From assembly GCF_030282825.1 (NCBI RefSeq), contig NZ_JASTZU010000001.1, positions 87,571-151,570 on the forward strand: DNA of 64,000 nt, written 5' to 3'. Each line of letters opens with the position of its first letter. Position 1 is the first letter of the stretch. Below the pieces are notes generated by a model that made no database searches, was not told the DNA's origin, and saw nothing but the letters and a program-made list of their open reading frames with translations. Origin of the DNA: Aquibacillus rhizosphaerae. GTDB lineage: Bacteria > Bacillota > Bacilli > Bacillales > Amphibacillaceae. Below are positions 44,482 to 52,662 of this stretch, piece after piece. Both the position numbers and the translations under genes were made by a program.

Positions 44482-45284
44482 TGAGTAGTATTGACTTAAC
44501 AAAGTTGTTGAAAATTTCTTTAGATGCAGGAAAAGAAATATTAGATGTGTATGCACAGGACTTTGATGTTGAAACCAAAGCAGATAATTCACCACTAACA
44601 ATTGCAGATCAACGTGCTCACAATGTAATTGTGAAGGGATTAAAAGCTGCATATGCGGACATTCCAATATTAAGTGAAGAAGGTGCGGAAATCCCATATA
44701 AAGAACGTAAAGACTGGGATAAGTTTTGGTTAGTCGATCCTTTAGATGGAACAAAGGAATTTGTAAAAAAGAACGGTGAGTTCACTGTAAATATTGCTTT
44801 AATTGATGGTAACTATCCTGAAATAGGAGCAATTTATGCTCCAGTATTAGACATCTTTTATTATGGTAAACAAGGGGTAGGAGCTTTTAAACTAGAACAA
44901 GCTTCAGAAGCAGTTATAACAAGCGAAAATGACTTAGTAGAAAAGAGCGTTCGTCTCCCTGAAGCAAAAGATAGTAATAGTGTCAATGTAGTTGCTAGTC
45001 GTTCGCACATGTCTGATGACACACAAGCATTTATTGATCAATTGAAAGAAAAACATGCACAAGTAGATGTTGTTTCTGCAGGTAGTTCTTTAAAGTTTTG
45101 TTTAGTTGCAGAAGGTAAAGCAGATTATTATCCTCGTTATGCTCCAACTATGGAATGGGATACTGGAGCTGGACAAGCTATTATTGAAACAGCAGGTGGA
45201 AAAGTTATTAGACATGAAGATAATAAACGCTTTTATTATAATCGAGAGAATTTGAGAAATGGTTGGTTTTTGGTGCAACTCTAA
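44481..45284 (+). CDS. cysQ: 3'(2'),5'-bisphosphate nucleotidase
   Basis: Hydrolyses PAP, the by-product of PAPS-dependent sulfotransferases, to AMP (267 residues). It is an inositol-monophosphatase-fold enzyme with metal motifs 'LSEEGAEIPYKER', 'FWLVDPLDGTKEFV' and 'MEWDTGAGQAII'. Translational coupling with cysC (shared base) ties PAPS production to PAP removal. Its presence is a strong hint that PAPS is used by a sulfotransferase here. Confidence 0.94.
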   Translation: MSSIDLTKLLKISLDAGKEILDVYAQDFDVETKADNSPLTIADQRAHNVIVKGLKAAYADIPILSEEGAEIPYKERKDWDKFWLVDPLDGTKEFVKKNGEFTVNIALIDGNYPEIGAIYAPVLDIFYYGKQGVGAFKLEQASEAVITSENDLVEKSVRLPEAKDSNSVNVVASRSHMSDDTQAFIDQLKEKHAQVDVVSAGSSLKFCLVAEGKADYYPRYAPTMEWDTGAGQAIIETAGGKVIRHEDNKRFYYNRENLRNGWFLVQL

Positions 45285-45349
45285 TAAGTTAGCGGTGTGA
45301 TGTTCTTGTCATACTGCTTTATTATTAATATTTGAAGGGATTGTATGTG

Positions 45350-46228
45350 ATGAAAGGAATAATTTTAGCTGGTGGAAGTGGAACACGTTTATACCCATTA
45401 ACAATGGTAACTAGTAAACAATTGTTGCCAATTTATGACAAACCAATGATTTACTATCCCTTATCAACCTTAATGTTAGCTGGAATAAAAGATATACTAA
45501 TTATTTCTACACCCGAAGATACCCCCCGTTTTGAATCATTATTGGGTGATGGTTCACAATTTGGAATCAATCTAAAGTATAAAGTTCAGCCAAGTCCAGA
45601 CGGTTTAGCACAAGCATTTATTATTGGGGATGAGTTTATAGGAGATGACTCAGTTGCAATGGTTTTAGGGGACAACGTGTATTATGGAAGTGGTCTTAAA
45701 AGTATTCTTAAACGAGCGAGTGAGAAAGAACAGGGTGCAACTGTATTTGGTTATCATGTTCCAGATCCTGAAAGATTTGGTGTGGTTGAATTTAATAAAA
45801 GTGGTAAGGTTTTAAGTGTTGAAGAGAAACCAGGTATTCCTAAATCGAACTATGCAGTTACTGGACTATACTTCTATGATAACCGTGTAGTGGAAATTGC
45901 TAAAAATGTAAAACCTTCTTCACGTGGTGAGTTAGAAATCACATCCATTAATGATGCATATCTTCAACTCGGTGAGTTGGATGTAGAACTTCTGGGAAGG
46001 GGCTATACATGGTTAGATACAGGTACACACGAAAGTTTAGTATCGGCTACTAATTTTGTGAAAACAGTTGAGGATCATCAAGGTATTAAAATTTCAGCGC
46101 CTGAGGAAATTGCCTATGTTAATGGATGGATAACTAAAGATAAACTAATAGAGTCTGGAGAGTTATTTTCAAAAACAGGTTACGGTCAATATCTATTAAA
46201 AGTAGCAAATGGTGACATTAAATACTAG
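45350..46228 (+). CDS. rfbA: Glucose-1-phosphate thymidylyltransferase
   Basis: The first step of dTDP-L-rhamnose synthesis (292 residues). Signature '[20 protein letters not shown]' is followed by '[11 protein letters not shown]', '[20 protein letters not shown]' and '[11 protein letters not shown]'. The ATG at 45350 follows GAAGGGATTGT. It begins a four-gene rfbACDB set with very short gaps. Confidence 0.96.
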   Translation: MKGIILAGGSGTRLYPLTMVTSKQLLPIYDKPMIYYPLSTLMLAGIKDILIISTPEDTPRFESLLGDGSQFGINLKYKVQPSPDGLAQAFIIGDEFIGDDSVAMVLGDNVYYGSGLKSILKRASEKEQGATVFGYHVPDPERFGVVEFNKSGKVLSVEEKPGIPKSNYAVTGLYFYDNRVVEIAKNVKPSSRGELEITSINDAYLQLGELDVELLGRGYTWLDTGTHESLVSATNFVKTVEDHQGIKISAPEEIAYVNGWITKDKLIESGELFSKTGYGQYLLKVANGDIKY

Positions 46229-46238
46229 GGGTGAGTGA

Positions 46239-46799
46239 ATGAATATCATAGATACGAAATTAGCTGGTGTAAAAGTCTTGGAGCCAAAGGTGTTCGGTGA
46301 TCATCGTGGTTGGTTTATGGAGACGTATAGTTCACTACAATTTAAAGAGGCAGGATTAGATATAAACTTTGTGCAAGATAACCAATCTTTTTCTGCAACA
46401 AAAGGTACATTAAGAGGTTTGCACTATCAATTAAATCCAAAAGCTCAGACAAAACTAGTTCGTTGTACGCGTGGGGCGATTTTTGATGTTGCGGTTGATA
46501 TAAGAAAAGAAAGCCCTACATATGGTGAGTGGTATGGTATTGAACTCACTGCAGAAAACAAAAAACAATTGCTCGTTCCTAAAGGATTTGCACACGCGTT
46601 TATGACGTTAACGGAAGATGCAGAAGTACAATATAAAGTTGATGAATTTTATGCGCCGGATTGCGACCGTGGTATTATTTGGAATGACCCAGTTATTGGA
46701 ATTGAATGGCCAATAGAGATTACGCCTGTATTATCTAAGAAGGATGAACAAGCACCAGTATTAAAAAACGCAGACAATAACTTTACAGTTGGGGAGTAA
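46239..46799 (+). CDS. rfbC: dTDP-4-dehydrorhamnose 3,5-epimerase
   Basis: A cupin-fold epimerase of 186 residues, the third step of dTDP-rhamnose synthesis. The catalytic His-containing motif 'GTLRGLHYQ', 'AVDIRKESPTYGEWYGIEL' and 'VPKGFAHAFMTLTEDAEVQY' are all present. GGGTGAG lies before the ATG, 10 bases after rfbA. Confidence 0.95.
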   Translation: MNIIDTKLAGVKVLEPKVFGDHRGWFMETYSSLQFKEAGLDINFVQDNQSFSATKGTLRGLHYQLNPKAQTKLVRCTRGAIFDVAVDIRKESPTYGEWYGIELTAENKKQLLVPKGFAHAFMTLTEDAEVQYKVDEFYAPDCDRGIIWNDPVIGIEWPIEITPVLSKKDEQAPVLKNADNNFTVGE

Positions 46800-46803
46800 T
46801 TTG

Positions 46804-47658
46804 ATGAAACTATTAGTTACTGGTTACACTGGTCAACTAGGTCATGATGTTGTACATGAAGGATTAAAATGTGGACTAGACATGCATGGTGTTGGTCAGG
46901 ATGAACTAGATATCACAGATAAAAATGCTGTTCATGATTATGTTGCCCAACTAAAACCGGATGCAATTATCCATTGTGCTGCGTATACAGCCGTAGATAA
47001 TGCTGAGGATAATCAAGATGTTTGTTGGGATGTAAATGTAAATGGTACAAAGTACATGATAAATGCAGCAAAAGAAATAAACGCCAAGTTCATGTATATT
47101 AGCACCGACTATGTGTTCGAGGGAACGGGTGAGGAACCATTTACAGAAACTGATCCAACGAATCCAGTTGGTTATTACGGTTTGTCAAAGCATGAAGGGG
47201 AAAAGGTAGTTCAGGATGTGTTAAATGATTGGTTTATCGTTCGAATATCTTGGGTGTTTGGAATTAATGGAAATAACTTTATTAAAACAATGTTGAAACT
47301 AGCGGAAACGCGTGATGAACTAAAGGTTGTTGCCGACCAAGTTGGATCACCAACGTACACTTTTGATTTAGCGAAGTTATTGATTACTATGATTCAGACA
47401 GAAAAATATGGTATTTATAATGCGACGAATGAAGGTTATTGTTCTTGGGCTGATTTTGCAAAAGAGATATTTAAACAGAGTAATAAACAAGTAGAGGTAC
47501 ATGCTATACCTACTGAAGAATATCCGACTCGTGCTGTCAGACCCAAGAATTCAAGGATGTCAAAAGACAAGTTAGAACAAAATGGATTTAATCGCTTGCC
47601 AAGCTGGCAGGATGCACTAACCCATTATTTAAAGCAGTTAAATGAAGAGGTGAAATAA
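46804..47658 (+). CDS. rfbD: dTDP-4-dehydrorhamnose reductase
   Basis: An NAD(P)H-dependent short-chain reductase, the last step to dTDP-L-rhamnose (284 residues). Rossmann motif 'GYTGQLGHDV', catalytic 'ISTDYVF', and Tyr-Lys in 'YYGLSKHEGEKVV'. The ATG at 46804 is preferred, with TTGGGGAG upstream; the earlier in-frame GTG overlaps rfbC. Confidence 0.95.
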   Translation: MKLLVTGYTGQLGHDVVHEGLKCGLDMHGVGQDELDITDKNAVHDYVAQLKPDAIIHCAAYTAVDNAEDNQDVCWDVNVNGTKYMINAAKEINAKFMYISTDYVFEGTGEEPFTETDPTNPVGYYGLSKHEGEKVVQDVLNDWFIVRISWVFGINGNNFIKTMLKLAETRDELKVVADQVGSPTYTFDLAKLLITMIQTEKYGIYNATNEGYCSWADFAKEIFKQSNKQVEVHAIPTEEYPTRAVRPKNSRMSKDKLEQNGFNRLPSWQDALTHYLKQLNEEVK

Positions 47659-47660
47659 GT

Positions 47661-48686
47661 ATGGCTAATAAAAAAGTAGTAGTAACAGGTGGAGCAGGGT
47701 TTATTGGTGGAAACTATGTCCAATATATGGTGGACAAATATCCAAACTATGATATTTATAATTTAGATGAACTTACTTACGCTGGTGATTTAACAAAACA
47801 TCAGGAGTTGGAAAAAAAAGAAAACTATCACTTTGTTAAAGCTGATATTGCTGATAGAGATACAATTATGCCTTTGTTTGAGAACGAAAAATTTGATTAT
47901 GTGGTACATTTTGCAGCGGAAAGCCATGTTGACCGTTCCATCACAGACCCTGAAATATTCATTCGTACAAATGTGCTAGGAACGCAAGTATTACTCGATG
48001 CGGCCAAGGCTATTACTGTTAAAAAGTTTGTACATGTGTCAACAGACGAAGTTTACGGCGAGTTAGACTTTGATCCAACGACCTTTTTCACAGAAGACAC
48101 ACCGTTGCAACCTAATAGCCCGTATAGTGCGAGTAAAGCTTCATCCGATTTTCTTGTTCGTGCCTATCACGAGACTTACGGATTACCAGTAAATATTACA
48201 CGTTGTTCTAACAATTACGGACCATATCATTTTCCTGAAAAATTAATCCCATTAACCATTTCTAGGGTGTTAAATGATGAAAAGGTACCTGTATACGGAG
48301 ATGGGAAAAACATTCGTGACTGGTTACATGTACAAGATCACTGTTCTGCTATTGACTTAGTCCTTCATGAGGGGGCGAACGGTGAAGTGTATAATGTAGG
48401 TGGGCACAATGAGCGTACCAATTTAGAAGTAGTAAAAACAATCATAAAAACTCTTGAAAAATCGGAAGACTTAATTGAATTTGTAACCGATCGTCTCGGC
48501 CATGATAAACGATATGCAATTGATCCAACAAAACTTGAAAAGTTAGGGTGGAAACCTACGTATAACTTTGAAACAGGTATCGCACAAACCATTGATTGGT
48601 ATTTAGAAAATAAATCATGGTGGGAACAAATCATAAGTGGTGAATATAAGGATTACTTTGATAAACAGTATTCAATAAACGGGTAA
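47661..48686 (+). CDS. rfbB: dTDP-glucose 4,6-dehydratase, intact copy
   Basis: The second step of the rhamnose pathway (341 residues). NAD motif 'TGGAGFIGGNYVQYM', active-site triad 'VSTDEVYGE' (Thr-Asp-Glu) and 'YSASKASSDFLV' (Tyr-Lys). It is the last gene of rfbACDB and ends before a long perfect hairpin. A close paralog lies at 58730-59752 but carries a key substitution, so this copy is presumably the working enzyme. Confidence 0.96.
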   Translation: MANKKVVVTGGAGFIGGNYVQYMVDKYPNYDIYNLDELTYAGDLTKHQELEKKENYHFVKADIADRDTIMPLFENEKFDYVVHFAAESHVDRSITDPEIFIRTNVLGTQVLLDAAKAITVKKFVHVSTDEVYGELDFDPTTFFTEDTPLQPNSPYSASKASSDFLVRAYHETYGLPVNITRCSNNYGPYHFPEKLIPLTISRVLNDEKVPVYGDGKNIRDWLHVQDHCSAIDLVLHEGANGEVYNVGGHNERTNLEVVKTIIKTLEKSEDLIEFVTDRLGHDKRYAIDPTKLEKLGWKPTYNFETGIAQTIDWYLENKSWWEQIISGEYKDYFDKQYSING

Positions 48687-48733
48687 TATAGTTTTATGAA
48701 ACAGGGTTTAGTGTTTTGTTGCTATCAGGGTAA

Positions 48734-48780
48734 ACATAAAATAGTCCTCATCTGATTAATAGACGTGGACTATTTTATGT
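48734..48780. terminator. Hairpin ending the rfb operon
   Basis: Perfect 14-bp arms ACATAAAATAGTCC / GGACTATTTTATGT around a 19-base loop, about 50 bases after rfbB. There is no T-run beyond the stem, but the arm itself ends in TTTT. Confidence 0.65.
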
Positions 48781-48906
48781 TGTAATGAGATTACTTGATT
48801 TTTTCTATTGACACGTTTCTGGAAATTTAAAGTAAGGATATTCCTTAACCAATCAAGACAACAATCGGTTATTTGTAATAATAACGAATATATTATATAG
48901 TTTAAT

Positions 48907-49164
48907 ATGAAAAAAATATTGGATGTGATGAATTTGGTAAATGTAGAACAGTTTGCGGTTAAAGGGAAAATTTTAAAAGAGAAGCACAATTCAAATCCAA
49001 ACTTGAGGTTCTGGACACAAGATATAATGGATGAAAAAGTCTATATTGCAAAAGATTCACTTAATGATGAAACGTGGTACCGTGTAAGTATTATCAAAAG
49101 TGAAGTTGAAGTTTCAGAAATAACTTTAATCAGTAATTTATCTGATTTTGATTTTCATATTTAA
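48907..49164 (+). CDS. Small hypothetical protein
   Basis: An 85-residue frame, 'FAVKGKILKEKHNSNPNLRF' in the middle and acidic at the end. It has no signal peptide or recognised domain. The first ATG (48907) lacks a good ribosome binding site; the TTG at 48934 (GGATGTGATG upstream) would give a 76-residue protein. It lies between the rfb operon and the lasso cluster, next to no partner. I cannot assign a function, and it might be non-coding. Confidence 0.4.
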   Translation: MKKILDVMNLVNVEQFAVKGKILKEKHNSNPNLRFWTQDIMDEKVYIAKDSLNDETWYRVSIIKSEVEVSEITLISNLSDFDFHI

Positions 49165-49502
49165 TTATAAATTGTTGGATGGTTGTTGGTGTAACTGAAT
49201 ATAGATATTTTCAAACACGAATTGTCGATAAGTATGGAGGTAGTAAAAGAAATATCACCAACACCGGATGTCCATCTGTTAATTAGCAGGTACATTTGAT
49301 AATTAATCGACTTCAATAGATGGATTAGGGTGTAGGCAATTCCTAAATAGTAAGTGGAAATTACATAAATGGCTAACCAATTGTATGATACCTAACAAAG
49401 AAATAATTGTTATTTTAATCATTTTAGTATAAGAATTATTTAGAATTTAAAAGTTTTCTTAGTCATGTGTGGAAGTCTATTTCTTTTTTCTTAATAATCT
49501 GT
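49165..49502. other. Gene-free region ahead of the lasso cluster
   Basis: These 338 AT-rich bases show no coding pattern, no 21-bp-register repeat and no clear structure. Confidence 0.5.
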
Positions 49503-49557
49503 TATAATTCGATAAAAATAACGTTCTTTTTAGAGAACGTTATTTTTATCGAATTAT
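49503..49557 (+). promoter_or_regulatory. Promoter -10 with 24-bp inverted repeat and SinR-like core (lasso cluster)
   Basis: TATAAT at 49503-49508 is followed by a perfect inverted repeat with 24-base arms (49504-49527 and 49534-49557) and a TTTTAG loop. Its centre AACGTTCT-TTTTAG-AGAACGTT carries two opposed GTTCT half-sites. It lies 35-90 bases before the nucleotidyltransferase reading frame, and transcripts would start with this hairpin. Confidence 0.65.
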
Positions 49558-49591
49558 TTTTCTGGAAATTTAAAAAATAGGAGGTTGATGA

Positions 49592-50794
49592 ATCATTAAC
49601 CAGCAGTTAGATACAAGTATATTTTCACATGAGTTACACTTATTATTAGCTATTTTGAAGGTTGATAATGATCCTATGTATTTGGATGAAAATCCTGAAC
49701 TACTTATGAATGTTAATTGGGATAGATTTCTAGACTTAACAAAACATCATCGTGTGTACCCACTTGTTTATATACAGATGGAAAAAAAAAGTAACAGTCT
49801 GATGTTACCAAATTACGTAAAGCAGGAATTAAGAGATCTTTATACTAAAAATATGTTTAAGATGCTCGAATTAACAGCTGAACTAGGCAGAATCTGTCGA
49901 GTATTTAATGAAAATAATATCAGATTGCTTGTATTAAAAGGGCCAGTTCTCGCGAATTTCTTATATGGTGATGTTTCAAAACGTACATCAAAGGATTTGG
50001 ATATATTGATACCCATAAACGATCTGGAAAAGGTGGAAGAGATGCTCTATTCTTTAGGGTATCACCTAGATCGAAATCTTCCAATGATTCTAAATAATTG
50101 GAAGAAAAAAATTCATCATCTTTCTTTTATTCACCCCAAAAAATGTATTCAGGTTGAGGTTCATATTCGATTAAGTAGCGAAATGGGAAAGGTGCCTGAT
50201 TTTGGTGTTTTGTGGAATAGAAAGCAGACTAGTGATTTAGCAGGAAATCCTATTTACTTTCTTGGTAACGAAGATTTATTTTATTACCTTGTTTCACATG
50301 GTGCTCGTCACGCCTGGTTTAGGTTAAGATGGCTAGTTGATATCGATAGGGTTATATCTAAAGAGTTTGATTTCAACTACTTATTAGAAACATCAAAAAA
50401 ATACGGTGCCATGAAAATTAATGGGCAGACCCTTTTACTTTTAACTGAATTTTTTCATGTAAAAGTAAATAGTCAATTTAACGAAGTGATTAGCGACAAA
50501 ATAATAAATAAGAAACTATCACAAAAATCCATTTACTTTATTGAAAAAGGGTTTATCCCTCATTCTGAAAAAAATACTGCAGACTTTCGAAGGCACTATA
50601 ACAACTATTTATTTTCTATTAGAACATTTAGACAAAACTTATATACGATTCCAACAAAAATATATCCAAGTTATAAAGATGCAGAAACATTACCACTACC
50701 AAAGTTTCTACACTTTCTATACTGCCCCTTACGTCCGTTTCTATGGGCTTACCGGAAGTTTAAAAAGATAAATAAGTCGGTAGTGAAAGATTAG
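49592..50794 (+). CDS. Lasso-associated nucleotidyltransferase-fold protein (PsmN-like)
   Basis: A NTase-fold enzyme of the group found in paeninodin/pseudomycoidin-type lasso clusters. The nucleotide motif is 'LKGPVLANFLYGD' with the metal pair in 'KRTSKDLDILIP', plus 'IQVEVHIRL'. In the pseudomycoidin cluster such a protein was reported to add hexose to the phosphorylated C-terminus. The open frame begins at 49592; the sensible N-terminus 'NQQLDTSIFSHELHLLLAIL' precedes the first standard start (TTG 49655). GGAGG at 49580 is placed for an ATC/ATT start, or a 1-base shift has cut off the ATG at 49588. Confidence 0.8.
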   Translation: MINQQLDTSIFSHELHLLLAILKVDNDPMYLDENPELLMNVNWDRFLDLTKHHRVYPLVYIQMEKKSNSLMLPNYVKQELRDLYTKNMFKMLELTAELGRICRVFNENNIRLLVLKGPVLANFLYGDVSKRTSKDLDILIPINDLEKVEEMLYSLGYHLDRNLPMILNNWKKKIHHLSFIHPKKCIQVEVHIRLSSEMGKVPDFGVLWNRKQTSDLAGNPIYFLGNEDLFYYLVSHGARHAWFRLRWLVDIDRVISKEFDFNYLLETSKKYGAMKINGQTLLLLTEFFHVKVNSQFNEVISDKIINKKLSQKSIYFIEKGFIPHSEKNTADFRRHYNNYLFSIRTFRQNLYTIPTKIYPSYKDAETLPLPKFLHFLYCPLRPFLWAYRKFKKINKSVVKD

Positions 50795-51030
50795 GTTCTA
50801 CAATCTATAAAAAAACAATAATAAATTCAAATTTGTAAACAGAGGTAAGATTTAAATATGGTTATAACTGTAGATATTAAATAAAGAGCTAAATAGAGAT
50901 ATAAGCGAATTTACCAGTTTACAAATATATAACCTGGAAAACTGTTATTTTTTTAAAAAATAACATCATGACAAAAAACGACAAAACATCCTATTTCTAT
51001 CTTTGTTTATACTTGTTATACTATCTATAT
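50795..51030. other. Region between nucleotidyltransferase and PHP paralog 4
   Basis: No gene is seen. An A/T-only style hairpin GTTATTTTTTTAAAAAATAAC at 50944-50964 may end the upstream transcript, and TATACT at 51017-51022 is a probable -10. Confidence 0.45.
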
Positions 51031-51046
51031 GTTCTTTAAAAAGAAC
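51031..51046. promoter_or_regulatory. SinR-like operator before PHP paralog 4
   Basis: GTTCTTTAAAAAGAAC has perfect 7-base arms and a 2-base spacer, the same 7-2-7 layout as the tasA-proximal box. Both half-sites match GTTCTYT exactly. It begins 8 bases after the TATACT -10. Confidence 0.7.
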
Positions 51047-51100
51047 GTATTGTATTATCTTAATGCTTAAATAAGAACTCTTGGATGGGGAGTGATACTT

Positions 51101-51868
51101 TTGATAGATATCCATAGTCATATTTTGATAGACAATAATGGTGGAGCAAAACACACAACAGAAAGTCTATCAGTTGCACGTAAGGCTCATGAACAAGGAA
51201 TCGACAAGATTATAGCAACCCCCAACCTAAAAGCAGACAGTCAACGTGGTTCTAAAATAGATCTAGTCAAACAGGTTCATGAATTAAATAAACGGTTAAT
51301 GGATGAAGGGGTTCCCGTAACCGTATTACCTGGTCAAAAGATGGACATTAACCAAGATATACTAGCTTTATTAAATAAAGGTTACGTACTTCCATTAAAC
51401 GCAACTAGCGATTTCATTTTTATTGAGCTACCAACAGATCATATGCCTGTCCATTTAAGAAACTTGTTATTTGATATTCAAGTACATGGGTATCAAATAA
51501 TTATAAGCCAACCAGAAACGAATCGATTGTTTATGGAAAACTCCGATTTACTATATGAAATGGTTAAAAATGGTGCGTTTATACAAATATCAGCGTCTAG
51601 CATAGTTGGAAAAAACGGACGAAAAGTACAAAAGTTCACCCAACAATTAATCGAAGCAAATCTGGTTCATTTTGTCGCATCAAGTGCAACCGAAAATAGT
51701 GGGGTGTATCTCGAAGAGGCATATGCAAAGCTTGAAAAGCAGTTTGGGTTGGAAAAGGTATATTCCTTTATAGAGAATACGCAAGCAATAATAGATAATG
51801 CCTCGATTTTTATAGAAGAGCCTTTTCGAATACAAAAGCGTAAAAGTGTCCTAGGTTTATTAAAATAA
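51101..51868 (+). CDS. YwqE/CpsB-type PHP paralog 4 within the lasso cluster, probable pseudoenzyme
   Basis: A 255-residue member of the YwqE/CpsB family, starting at TTG with ATGGGGAG upstream. 'DIHSHIL' keeps His5/His7, but 'ATPHH' is 'ATPNL' (His42 to Asn), Glu80 is Lys ('GQKMDI'), 'VHPER' is 'SQPET' (His137 and Arg140 lost), and 'SDAH' is 'SSAT'. The 'VDDG' box reads 'NNGG'. Most of the metal site is therefore gone while the fold and the basic 'KRKSVLGLL' end are kept. It sits in the middle of the lasso peptide genes behind a SinR-like operator. A regulatory or binding role is inferred. Confidence 0.85.
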   Translation: MIDIHSHILIDNNGGAKHTTESLSVARKAHEQGIDKIIATPNLKADSQRGSKIDLVKQVHELNKRLMDEGVPVTVLPGQKMDINQDILALLNKGYVLPLNATSDFIFIELPTDHMPVHLRNLLFDIQVHGYQIIISQPETNRLFMENSDLLYEMVKNGAFIQISASSIVGKNGRKVQKFTQQLIEANLVHFVASSATENSGVYLEEAYAKLEKQFGLEKVYSFIENTQAIIDNASIFIEEPFRIQKRKSVLGLLK

Positions 51869-51931
51869 CGAAAAAAAAAGATAGATACTAAATCATGCAG
51901 CAGTTTAGCATGAATTTTTATTAAACAAAAC

Positions 51932-51947
51932 GTTCTTAATTAAGAAC
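51932..51947. promoter_or_regulatory. SinR-like operator before the core lasso operon
   Basis: GTTCTTAATTAAGAAC is a perfect 16-bp palindrome. It lies 64 bases after the PHP gene and 185 bases before the B2 gene, where a promoter for B2-C-A is expected. Confidence 0.7.
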
Positions 51948-52131
51948 TAAATAAATTAAATTTAACGGTGACGTTTTCTTACCTCTATCAATGAAAACAC
52001 TCGGTCATACTGTGGGTTTAAGTATCTAATAACCTTAGCGCATGTCGTCGGTAGTATGGTGTGAGGATGGGTTAGATGCCCAGGGGATAATCAGCACTAT
52101 ATCAAAAGATAATCAAAGGGGATAGGTAATT

Positions 52132-52623
52132 GTGAACAAAGTAAAAAAGTTTCTATCCTTGCCTTTAAATAGAAAAATATTATTTCTAGAAGCCTTTTTC
52201 AATCTCGGATGGGCTCGAATCTTAAAAGGCTTGCCTTTTACCAATGTAGCTAAAGGGTTAGGAGTACAAGCGGTGGAGACTCCTAACGATGCGTATAGCA
52301 ACCCATCTATGATTAGACATATATCAACGACAATAAACATCATGAGTAAATATACAGTATGGGAAAGTGCATGCCTAGTCCAAGCAATTGCAGCAATGAG
52401 AATGCTGAAGCGTAGAGGGATTGAAAGTACACTTTACCTAGGTACAGCAAGAGATGAGAATCATAAAATGATTGCTCATGCATGGGTAAGAAGTGGTCCT
52501 TTTTATGTAACCGGAGCAGCAGAAAGGCATCGTTTTACTGTTGTCCAAACCTTTGCTAGTTCTGTGAATAAAGCTCAAGAAGAACAAAAGAAAAAAGTAT
52601 TACTAAATCAATCAAATGATTAA
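52132..52623 (+). CDS. Lasso peptide B2 leader peptidase
   Basis: A 163-residue transglutaminase-like cysteine peptidase that removes the leader peptide in lasso biosynthesis. The catalytic Cys81 lies in 'WESACLVQAIAAMRML' and His116 in 'HKMIAHAWVR', with the family's 'PSMIRH' and 'STLYLG' blocks. It starts at GTG, with GGGGATAGG upstream. It works with the B1 protein (55779) which brings the precursor. It is encoded ahead of C and A, whereas B1 is separate and downstream, the split arrangement usual for Firmicutes. Confidence 0.92.
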   Translation: MNKVKKFLSLPLNRKILFLEAFFNLGWARILKGLPFTNVAKGLGVQAVETPNDAYSNPSMIRHISTTINIMSKYTVWESACLVQAIAAMRMLKRRGIESTLYLGTARDENHKMIAHAWVRSGPFYVTGAAERHRFTVVQTFASSVNKAQEEQKKKVLLNQSND

Positions 52624-52662
52624 AGTTTAATGTGAATATACTAGATAATGAGGGATTGTTAT

